Source: Deltaproteobacteria bacterium (lineage in GTDB: Bacteria > Desulfobacterota > Binatia > DP-6). Taken from it: DNA of 6,035 nucleotides. The notes below the pieces were generated by a model that saw only the letters and a program-made list of their open reading frames with translations, was not told the DNA's origin and did not search any database. The stretch spans positions 6,735 through 12,769 of the forward strand of contig VBLD01000204.1 of assembly GCA_005879205.1 (NCBI GenBank). The letters are read 5' to 3'. Shown here one piece after another: positions 1 through 5,700 of this stretch (its first letter is position 1; each line of letters opens with the position of its first letter). A program made the translations under genes and the position numbers.

Positions 1-1030
1 GAAATTGCCGCGCCAGTAACGCTTGCGTGCGACCGTGCCGTCGGGCTGGGCGTCGACGGCCAGCAGGATGCCGCCCGCGCCTTCCGACTGTGCGACCCGC
101 CGCACGACGACGAGCGTGTGCCCGTATGGATCCGCGTACACCGTGCCGGGGCGAATCGTGTCGGTCGAGAAGCGGGTGGGGTAGAGGTCGGTACGCTCGT
201 CCGCGGCGGGCGTGCGCGCGCTCCCCGAGTGGATCGTCCAGCCGACGGCCTGTCGCAGGAAGCGCTCGACGGCGGGCACCTCGTCGCGGGTCCCGCCCGA
301 TGGTGGCTCGAGGTTCGAGTGCCACGCCACGCAGCGCGGCGGGCCGAGGCGTTCGCCGCGGCTGCACTCGGAGTAGCCGAACGGCAGGCCGACCTTCCAC
401 GCGAAGTACGCGCGCAGGAAGAACGGCAGGTCGGCGCAGTCGGGTTCGAGCCGCAGGCCGTGCCCGGAGTCCTCGTCGAGGCCGAGGTGGTCGTACAGGA
501 AGTTGCGCGCCGGGTCGCGCAGGATGTCGCCGAGACCGCCGCTCCACCCAGGCCGAGTAGAGGTTCTCGGCGTCGCGGTCCCAGGATCTTTCGACGGGCC
601 ATACGACGCTCCGCTCCGATGCGCGGAGCTGCCTCTCGTCCGATACCCGGATGTCCCGGCAGGCCGCGACCTCGGCGCCACGCCCGAGGGCGGCGCGGTA
701 GGTGCCCGCGCCGGGTGCCGCGATCTCGGCGAGCCACCAGTACGGCGTCGCGCCGCGGGCTGCGGGGACGACGGCCGCCTCCGAGCCGTCGGGCGCGTGG
801 ACGACGAGCATGGCCTCGAGCGGACGGTCCGCGACGGCGATCACGCGCAGCGGCCGGTCGGGCCGCGGCCAGCGCGGGCTCCAGAGGATCGCGGCCTTGT
901 TGCCGTCGTGACACGTTTCGGGGCTGACGGCGGTGGGCGGCCGGAGCGCCCCTTCCGGAGGCTCCGCGGCGGCCGGGCCTGCTGACCACGAGCATGCCGC
1001 GAGTGCGACGAGGAACCGGTGACCGGGCAC
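1..1030 (-). CDS. Exported papain-like (NlpC/P60- or transglutaminase-like) protein, frameshifted, 3' end outside window
   Basis: I do not recognise a named family. Reading from a GTG at 1030 gives MPGHR, a hydrophobic stretch (FLVALAAC) and AGPAAA-EPP, so the protein is exported. LAAC at residues 10-13 could be a lipobox, or AAA|E a signal peptidase I site. Residues ~25-160 look beta-rich and end ...ENLYSAWVE at 542. The frame then breaks: the protein-like reading resumes at 540 (GGLGDILRDPARNFLYDHLG...) and continues to the window edge for 180 codons. In that second part, Cys in the PDCADLPFFLRAYF helix (codon 438-436), His in DPYGHTLVVVRR (codon 120-118) and a following Asp in LLAVDAQPDG are spaced in the Cys, His, Asp/Gln order of papain-fold enzymes. 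The fold is my inference. The original frame stays open beyond 541 but becomes Arg/Pro-rich and unprotein-like, which supports a real frame error. The gene is divergent from the hydrolase at 1164. Confidence 0.6.
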   Translation of the reverse strand, partial: MPGHRFLVALAACSWSAGPAAAEPPEGALRPPTAVSPETCHDGNKAAILWSPRWPRPDRPLRVIAVADRPLEAMLVVHAPDGSEAAVVPAARGATPYWWLAEIAAPGAGTYRAALGRGAEVAACRDIRVSDERQLRASERSVVWPVERSWDRDAENLYSAWVERRSRRHPARPGAQLPVRPPRPRRGLRARPAARTRLRRPAVLPARVLRVEGRPAVRLLRVQPRRTPRPAALRGVALEPRATIGRDPRRGARRRALPATGRRLDDPLGERAHARRGRAYRPLPHPLLDRHDSPRHGVRGSIRAHARRRAAGRTVGRRGRHPAGRRRPARRHGRTQALLARQF

Positions 1031-1039
1031 GGGTTGCCT

Positions 1040-1067
1040 ACTATCCGCGCCGGCCGGACGGCGGCAA
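1040..1067 (-). promoter_or_regulatory. Possible weak sigma-70-type promoter for the exported protein
   Basis: On the minus strand TTGCCG (1067-1062) and GATAGT (1045-1040) are separated by 16 nt. Each matches the -35 or -10 consensus at four of six positions. The start point would fall only about 3 nt before the GTG at 1030, implying an almost leaderless message. This would fit the lack of a clear ribosome binding site there. In sequence this GC-rich the match is weak evidence. Confidence 0.2.
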
Positions 1068-1163
1068 GAACGGTTCGTCGCCGTCGGAGTGAGAGCGGTT
1101 CCAAGGCGCACCACTTGACACAATGGCGCCGACGCCCGACCCTCCAGCTTCTCCGAACCTCCG

Positions 1164-1952
1164 ATGCACGCGGAAGTGAACGACACCGCGCTCCACTACG
1201 ACCTCCGCGGCGACGGCCCGCATCTGGTCGTGCTGACGCACGGGCTCGGCAGCGACCTCGAGTACTGGACGCCGCACCTCGAACAGCTCGCCGCCCACCA
1301 TCGCGTCCTCCGCTGGGACCTGCGCGGCGCCGGGGCGTCCGCCAAGCCGCCCGGTCCCTACGATCCGGCCCTCTTCGCCCGCGATCTCGCCGCGTTGCTC
1401 GACCAGCTGGGCGAGCCGGCGGCGCACCTCGTCGGCCACTCGGGCGGAGGGGTGGTGAGCCAGCGATTCGCGCTCGATTTCCCCGCGCGGACGCGGAGCC
1501 TCGTGCTCGTGAGCACGTCGAGCGTGGTGGGCGAGCGGGCGGCCCGGGCATGGAGCCGACTCGCTGATGCCATCGAGCGAGACGGCTTCGGCCCGGAGCG
1601 GGAGGCCGACGTGCGCGCCTTCGGACCGGGCTTTGCGGCGGCGCATCCCGACGTCGCCCGCGAGCTCGCGCGCCGTACGCGGCTCGTCGACCCGCGGGCT
1701 TACGCTGCGACCGCGCGCGCGTTCGGGCACTACGACTGGACCGCCGAGCTCGGCCGCGTGTGCGTGCCGGCCCTGATCCTCCAGGGTCTCGACGACGCGC
1801 TCACCCGACCCGGCGGCTCCGTCATCCTGTCGCGCGGCATTCCCCGCTCGCGCCTGGTCATGGTGCCGGGCGCGGGGCACAATCTGCCGATCGAGATGCC
1901 CACCCTCTTCATCGCCGCCGTGCTCGCGTTCCTGGCCGGCGTCGACCTCTGA
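1164..1952 (+). CDS. Alpha/beta hydrolase
   Basis: A complete 262-residue alpha/beta hydrolase-fold protein, the usual length for the single-domain family. It has the oxyanion-hole motif HGLG (residues 26-29) and the nucleophile elbow GHSGGG with Ser93. The probable acid is Asp211 in LQGLDDALTRP and the catalytic His239 lies in VPGAGHN, so the triad is intact and in order. WDLRGAGAS (51-59) is the conserved strand-4 turn seen in esterase, haloperoxidase-like and 3-oxoadipate enol-lactonase-like members. No signal peptide is visible, so it is probably cytoplasmic. The substrate cannot be read from sequence; esterase, lactonase or C-C hydrolase are all possible. The ATG at 1164 has no strong ribosome binding site, but the motif spacing from the N-terminus fits the family. 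It is divergent from the exported protein on its left and convergent with the protease on its right, so it is probably transcribed alone. Confidence 0.9.
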   Translation: MHAEVNDTALHYDLRGDGPHLVVLTHGLGSDLEYWTPHLEQLAAHHRVLRWDLRGAGASAKPPGPYDPALFARDLAALLDQLGEPAAHLVGHSGGGVVSQRFALDFPARTRSLVLVSTSSVVGERAARAWSRLADAIERDGFGPEREADVRAFGPGFAAAHPDVARELARRTRLVDPRAYAATARAFGHYDWTAELGRVCVPALILQGLDDALTRPGGSVILSRGIPRSRLVMVPGAGHNLPIEMPTLFIAAVLAFLAGVDL

Positions 1953-1966
1953 GCCCATGCCGTCGC

Positions 1967-2022
1967 GCGATGTTCTGGGGCAACGACCGCCTGGAGGACG
2001 CCGTCGCCTGGGCGCTTCGGGC
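1967..2022 (+). pseudogene. Possible C-terminal remnant of a 2-hydroxychromene-2-carboxylate isomerase-like gene
   Basis: In the frame beginning at 1967 the sequence reads A-MFWGNDRLEDAVAWAL-R. The FWGNDRL string strongly recalls the segment near the C-terminus of DsbA-fold 2-hydroxychromene-2-carboxylate isomerases (typically ...GVPTF...FWGxDRL...). Nothing upstream in this frame resembles the rest of such a protein, because it overlaps the hydrolase gene in another frame. If real, it is a 16-18 codon relic. It could equally be chance, and the match is from memory of the family, not a search. Confidence 0.25.
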
Positions 2023-2028
2023 TCAGGC
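2006..2028. terminator. GC-rich hairpin between convergent genes, possible bidirectional terminator
   Basis: GCCTGGGC (2006-2013) pairs with GCTCAGGC (2021-2028) over eight base pairs, one of them a G-T wobble. The 7 nt loop contains TTCG flanked by C and G. It sits at the meeting point of the convergent hydrolase and protease genes and covers the last six bases of the protease gene. No T-run follows on either strand, so it is not a canonical intrinsic terminator. It could act as a 3' end stabiliser or weak terminator. Confidence 0.3.
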
Positions 2029-3261
2029 TCGAGCCGAGCGGAGCGCGCGCACGCGCTCGCGCATCGGCGGGTGGGAGTAGTGGAGGACGACGTAGAGTGG
2101 ATGCGGGGTGAGGTTCGAGAGGGCGTCTGCCGAGAGCCGCTTCAGCGCGTGCGCCAGCCGCTCCCCCGAGCCAGTGGTCGCGACGGCGAAGGCATCGGCC
2201 TGGAACTCGTTCCGTCGAGAGAGCGCGTGGAGGAGCACGGCCAGCACCATCTCGGCCGGCGACAGCAGGAGCGCCGCGAAGACCAGGCCCGCGTAGACCG
2301 GCCGCCCCTGCATCCCGAACGCCGCGAAGAGACCCGGTCGCGCCAGCAGTGCCGAGACGACGAAGAGCGCGACGCCCAGGTGGAGCAGGGCGATGATCGT
2401 TCCCTGCACCACGTGGTGGCGCTTGTAGTGCCCGATCTCGTGCGCCAGCACCGCCACGACCTCCTCCTGAGGGAGCCGGTCGAGCAGCGTGTCGAAGAGC
2501 GCGATGCGCTTGTGGCGGCCGAACCCGGTGAAGAGCGCGTTGGCCTTGCTCGTCCGCCGCGATCCGTCCATCACGAATACGCCCTCGAGCGGGAAGGCGA
2601 CCGCGCGGGCGTAGGCCAGGACGGCGTCGCGTAGCGCGCCGTCGCCGAGCGGCTCGAAGCTGTTGAAGAGCGGCATGAGCCAGGTGGGGGCGATGAACTC
2701 GCCCCCGAGCACGTAGACCGCGCTCGCGAGCCAGCACCAGAGCCACGCCTGGCTGCCGGTACGCTCGAACAGCCAGAGGATCGCTGCGAGGAGTGGACCG
2801 CCGAGCAGCACGGCGAGCACGGCGCCCTTCAGGAGGTCCATCCAGAAGATCTTCGGCGCGGTCCGGTTGAAGCCGAATCGCTCCTCGACGACGAACGTCG
2901 ACCACCAGCGGAACGGGACGCCCACGATCAGGCGCCCGACCCCGAGCACCCCGAGGTAGAGGAGGCCGGTCGCGATCGGTCCGAGGCCGAGCGTGCGTAG
3001 GGAGCGATCGAGGCGCGCGAAGCCGCCGGCGAACCAGAACGCGAGCAGCAGCGCGAGCTGCACGCCGGACGCGACCAGGCCGAAGCGCGCCCGGGCGCGC
3101 GTGTACGCCTGCACCCGCCGGTAGCGGTCGGCGTCGTAGACGTCGCGGAACTCCGCCGGCACCTCGGGATCGAGCGCGCGCAGGTTCAGGGCGTCCGCGA
3201 CCACCCCGACCGCGAACTCGAAGAGGAGCGCGGCGAGGACGATCGCCCCGTAGGCGTTCAC
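2023..3261 (-). CDS. Ste24-type M48 family membrane zinc metalloprotease
   Basis: A 412-residue integral membrane protease of the M48 family, closer to the CAAX prenyl protease 1/Ste24 type than to the shorter HtpX. Zinc ligands are His274 and His278 in the HEIGH motif (LAHEIGHYKRHH), plus Glu352 in RRNEFQADAFA. NALFTGFGRHKRIALFDTLL (residues 241-260) and the C-terminal SHPPMRERV (396-404) are also characteristic. About seven hydrophobic helices are visible (near 4-23, 61-80, 95-116, 146-166, 172-192, 285-306 and 324-344), as in Ste24. Bacteria lack prenylated CAAX substrates, so a role in membrane protein quality control is the usual inference. The frame stays open far upstream, but the real start is the GTG at 3261-3259. 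That codon overlaps the helicase stop as GTGA, and the product then begins directly with the first membrane helix. Expression is probably by translational coupling to the helicase, since no strong ribosome binding site precedes it. Confidence 0.92.
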   Translation of the reverse strand: MNAYGAIVLAALLFEFAVGVVADALNLRALDPEVPAEFRDVYDADRYRRVQAYTRARARFGLVASGVQLALLLAFWFAGGFARLDRSLRTLGLGPIATGLLYLGVLGVGRLIVGVPFRWWSTFVVEERFGFNRTAPKIFWMDLLKGAVLAVLLGGPLLAAILWLFERTGSQAWLWCWLASAVYVLGGEFIAPTWLMPLFNSFEPLGDGALRDAVLAYARAVAFPLEGVFVMDGSRRTSKANALFTGFGRHKRIALFDTLLDRLPQEEVVAVLAHEIGHYKRHHVVQGTIIALLHLGVALFVVSALLARPGLFAAFGMQGRPVYAGLVFAALLLSPAEMVLAVLLHALSRRNEFQADAFAVATTGSGERLAHALKRLSADALSNLTPHPLYVVLHYSHPPMRERVRALRSARA

Positions 3262-5333
3262 CGCTTGTCCAACAGCCCGCGCACGGCGGCGGCGGGCGTG
3301 CCGACGCTCGTCAGCCAGAGCTGGTGCACGGCGCGCGTGGCGCCGACGTGGAGCCGGCGGCGCGACTCGGGAGCGTCGGGGTAGTGCTCGGCGGTCACGT
3401 CCGCGAGCACCACGTAGTCGAACTCGAGGCCCTTGGCCTGCTCGATCTCGGTCACCTCGACGCCCGGCGCGAAGCTGAAGTCCTGGTGCGCCACGCGCCG
3501 CAGACCGGGGAGCTCGCTCTTCTCGAGCCCCTCGCAGTAGACGGCGCTCATCTCCGGCGACGGCGTCAGCACCGCGACCGACGCAAGCGGCTCGCTGCGC
3601 GCGAGATCGCGCAGCGCGTCGGCGAGAAACGCGACGCACGCCCCGCGGTCGGTGAAGCGGAACAGCTCCACCGGCGGCCCCGACCGCGTGGCGCGCGGCG
3701 GCTCGTCCTCCTCGACCAGGCTGCCGAGCAGGCCGTGCGCGAACGTCGCGATCTCCTGCGAGGACCGGTAGCTCACGCGCAGCGTCTCGAGCGCGTCGCC
3801 CTGCACCCCGAGCTCCTCGAGGAACCGGCTCCACGACGTGAAGCCGGTGTGCGGCTGCACGTGCTGCTGGGTATCGCCCGCGAGCGTGAGGCTGCGCCGC
3901 TCGTCGAGGCAGTCGATCAGCACCTGCACTTCGAGCGGCGAGAAATCCTGCACCTCGTCGATCGCGACGTGGCGGTAGCGCAGGGGGCCCTTGCGGCCGC
4001 GCAGCGGCCCGACGCGCAGCTGCCAGGCGCGCAGCAGCAGCGCGTCGTCCTCAGGGTCGAGCTCCGCCTCGATTTCCGCGTCGCCCTCGAGCCACGCGAA
4101 CAGCTCCTCGTTGCGGCGCCGGCAGTAGTCGGCGAACTGATCGAACGCCGCCGCGCGGTAGGCGCCGGGCGTGCGCCGCTCCGCGCACTCGCGCAAGAGC
4201 GCAGGGCGCGTCAGCACGCTGGCCCAGTCGTCGAGTGCCTGCCGCTCCGTGGCGGGGCCCGGGTGCTCCGCGACGTGGCGCGCGAGCGCCTCGAGCAGCG
4301 CGGGATCGAGCTTGAGCCGCTGCGCGCTGGCGGGCGTGTCGGCGCGCAGCGGGGCCGGGAGATCGGGGAAATGGCGGCGCCGCTGCTCGTGCGCCCAGTC
4401 GCGGTAGGTGACGATCCGGACCGACTCGACGCCGAGCGACGGGAGCACCGTGCCCACGTAGTCGCGCAGCGCCGGCGAGAACACCACGAACAGCGTGTGG
4501 TCGGAATCGACGCTCGGATCGTCGTAGGCGAGATAGGCGATCCGGTGCAGCGCGACGGTGGTCTTGCCCGAGCCGGCGTTGCCGCGGATCGCCAGGTAGC
4601 CGCCGGCGCGCGTGATCAGCTCGAACTGCGTGGGATCGATCAGCCCCGTGATCTCGGGCAGGCGCTTGTCGGCGCGGCGGCGGTTGCCGGCGAGGTCGGT
4701 GCCGAGGCGGCGCGGCCCGGCCTGATCTGCGCTGTAGGCGCGCAGCGCGCTGCGCGCGCCGCCCGAAAGGCGCGGGCGCGCGCGCCGCACCTGCCGCCAG
4801 CCGCGCGGCTCGGCGAGGAACACGCCTTCGGGCGCCTCGATCCGGTCGAGCACGCCGTCGCGGATCCGCACGCTGCGGCGCGCCACCACCACGCCCGAGC
4901 GCGCGTTTCCGCCGAACTCCTCCTCGTACTCGTCGCCCTGCTGGTAGCGGTAGAAGATCTTCGACACCGGAGCATGTCGCCAATCCACGATCCGCACGCC
5001 GTCCTCGATGCAGGTGGCGCGCCCGAGGCAGAGGTCGCGTTCCTGGCCCTTCTCGCGCAGGCGCAGATGGGCGAAGTAGGGCGAGAGCGGATCGACTTCG
5101 GGACCCGAGCGCGAGCGCCGCAGCTGCTCGAGCAGCGCACTCTGGCGGTGCCATTGATCGGTCAGCGCCAGCGCGTCCTTGCGCTCGCGGCCCGAGACGA
5201 TCTGCTCGCGCAATCCCTCGAGCTCGCGCTCGAGCGACCGCTCGTCCGCGCGCGGCTTCTCGCTGCGCTGCTCGAGGTGCTGCCGCACGCGCGCGTGGAG
5301 CGCGACCTCCTCGTCGACGATGCGATCGGGCAA
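3258..5333 (-). CDS. HelD-like superfamily 1 (UvrD/Rep-type) ATP-dependent helicase
   Basis: A 691-residue superfamily 1 helicase. Residues 1-76 are highly charged and helical with coiled-coil character. Residues 101-141 (LGRATCIEDG, IVDWRHAPVSKIFY) match the N-terminal domain of the RNA polymerase-associated HelD family. Helicase motifs are complete: Walker A GNAGSGKTT (251-259, Lys257) followed by ALHRIAYL, typical of HelD; Walker B AIDEVQDF (457-464); motif III LAGDTQQ (484-490); motif IV SYRSSQE (521-527); motif V EQAKGLEFDYVVL (631-643); motif VI HVGATRA (662-668, Arg667). HelD proteins use N- and C-terminal extensions to free stalled RNA polymerase; this one is shorter than the 774-residue Bacillus subtilis protein. 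A repair or RecD-like role remains possible. Residues 175-222 are an Arg-rich linker. The start is a TTG at 5333 with GAGGA five bases upstream. It is the first gene of an operon with the M48 protease, whose start overlaps its stop by 4 bp. Confidence 0.88.
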   Translation of the reverse strand: MPDRIVDEEVALHARVRQHLEQRSEKPRADERSLERELEGLREQIVSGRERKDALALTDQWHRQSALLEQLRRSRSGPEVDPLSPYFAHLRLREKGQERDLCLGRATCIEDGVRIVDWRHAPVSKIFYRYQQGDEYEEEFGGNARSGVVVARRSVRIRDGVLDRIEAPEGVFLAEPRGWRQVRRARPRLSGGARSALRAYSADQAGPRRLGTDLAGNRRRADKRLPEITGLIDPTQFELITRAGGYLAIRGNAGSGKTTVALHRIAYLAYDDPSVDSDHTLFVVFSPALRDYVGTVLPSLGVESVRIVTYRDWAHEQRRRHFPDLPAPLRADTPASAQRLKLDPALLEALARHVAEHPGPATERQALDDWASVLTRPALLRECAERRTPGAYRAAAFDQFADYCRRRNEELFAWLEGDAEIEAELDPEDDALLLRAWQLRVGPLRGRKGPLRYRHVAIDEVQDFSPLEVQVLIDCLDERRSLTLAGDTQQHVQPHTGFTSWSRFLEELGVQGDALETLRVSYRSSQEIATFAHGLLGSLVEEDEPPRATRSGPPVELFRFTDRGACVAFLADALRDLARSEPLASVAVLTPSPEMSAVYCEGLEKSELPGLRRVAHQDFSFAPGVEVTEIEQAKGLEFDYVVLADVTAEHYPDAPESRRRLHVGATRAVHQLWLTSVGTPAAAVRGLLDKR

Positions 5334-5338
5334 GCGGG

Positions 5339-5343
5339 TCCTC
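5339..5343 (-). promoter_or_regulatory. Ribosome binding site selecting the helicase TTG start
   Basis: On the minus strand GAGGA at 5343-5339 lies five bases before the TTG at 5333-5331. No in-frame ATG or GTG with a better site is seen nearby, so this decides the rare TTG start. Confidence 0.5.
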
Positions 5344-5594
5344 GGCCGGATGTGCGGAAGGGCCCGAGAGGGTAGGGCCTCGCCCGGGCGACCGCTGCGT
5401 GCGGGCGATTTGGGCTCGGATCCGGGGCACCCGTTTTTGAATAGCTGGAGATTTTTTAGACGAACAAACCTTCAATTCCGGTAAAGGCACGGCCTGGAGA
5501 AAACCGCCTGGCCGAGCGCGCGGCGAATGCGCGACTCCGGCCGCGATACGAGTGTTAGCGTGTCGTACGGTAGTCGTTAAGAATTCTCGAAGAT

Positions 5595-5610
5595 CGGCAC
5601 GAGACTTGCT
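5595..5610 (+). promoter_or_regulatory. Sigma-54 (RpoN) promoter of the secreted-protein gene
   Basis: The sequence C-GGCACG-AGAC-TTGCT matches the sigma-54 consensus TGGCACG-N4-TTGCW at every defined base except the first. The invariant GG (5596-5597, -24 element) and GC (5608-5609, -12 element) are separated by exactly 10 nt. Transcription would start near 5620, giving a leader of about 80 nt before the ATG at 5700. A sigma-54 promoter needs an enhancer-binding activator. The short inverted repeat at 5547-5567 is a weak candidate site, but it lies closer to the start than usual. Confidence 0.6.
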
Positions 5611-5661
5611 CATCGCTGCGGCATTCCTGGCGAGGGACGGCCTCGCGGTGCTACGAGCGCC

Positions 5662-5700
5662 TGACTTCCCACCTGCACCCCACCAGATGGAAGGAAGTCA
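5662..5700 (+). promoter_or_regulatory. Leader hairpin masking the ribosome binding site
   Basis: TGACTTCC (5662-5669) is the perfect reverse complement of GGAAGTCA (5693-5700), with a 23 nt loop. The right arm includes part of the purine-rich ribosome binding site (GGAAGGAAG, 5689-5697) and the A of the ATG. If it forms in the mRNA it would limit initiation of the gene at 5700. A second GGAA in the loop could leave a partial site exposed. Confidence 0.4.

Larger units (their letters stand above)
5334..5699. other. Intergenic region with divergent control signals
   Basis: This 366 bp gap separates the divergent helicase (minus) and secreted-protein (plus) genes. It contains an AT-rich patch at about 5431-5490 (24 of 60 bases G or C, against a very GC-rich background) with T5 and T6 runs at 5434-5438 and 5452-5457. 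It also holds a short inverted repeat TACGA/TCGTA (5547-5551 and 5563-5567), the sigma-54 promoter match at 5595-5610, and the leader hairpin at 5662-5700. The longer reading frames through it look like chance. I see no RNA gene or recognisable riboswitch. Confidence 0.6.

Noticed and set aside
118..985. Long plus-strand reading frames over the left end
   Set aside because: Their products are Arg/Pro/Ala/Gly-rich with no motifs, while the minus strand gives a coherent exported protein. They are shadows.
1115..1143. Perfect TTGACA -35 box (1115-1120) as a promoter for the hydrolase
   Set aside because: The -35 match is exact, but 17 nt downstream the sequence is GACCCT, which is not a -10 box. 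No better -10 is seen at usable spacing, so I did not list a promoter.
3262..3834. N-terminal extension of the M48 protease to 603 residues
   Set aside because: The extra 191 residues are Arg/Ala-rich antisense-free shadow of the helicase C-terminus in another frame. The GTG at 3261 gives the normal family length and starts at the first membrane helix.
4738..4757. Perfect 20 bp GC-only-arm palindrome inside the helicase gene
   Set aside because: It encodes part of the Arg/Ala-rich linker (near residues 193-199). Alternating GC codons in a genome this GC-rich make such palindromes likely, and no copy is seen elsewhere in the window.
3324..5375. 683-codon plus-strand frame opposite the helicase
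   Set aside because: Composition (Arg, Ala, Leu, His, Val repeats) is that expected from antisense of a GC-rich gene. The opposite strand holds all helicase motifs.
5438..5467. Minus-strand TTGTTC-18-TATTCA as the helicase promoter
   Set aside because: Each box matches the consensus at only three positions and the spacing is long. It is well placed in the AT-rich patch but too weak to list.
5470..5520. Cyclic-di-GMP riboswitch (AAAGGCACGGCC-like string)
   Set aside because: The string faintly recalls the conserved GCAAAGC core, but the rest of the conserved core and receptor helix are absent.
5334..5613. Extension of the minus-strand frame into the intergenic region (start near 5613)
   Set aside because: It is in a different frame from the helicase and becomes a shadow of it further on. 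The intergenic part shows no protein-like character.
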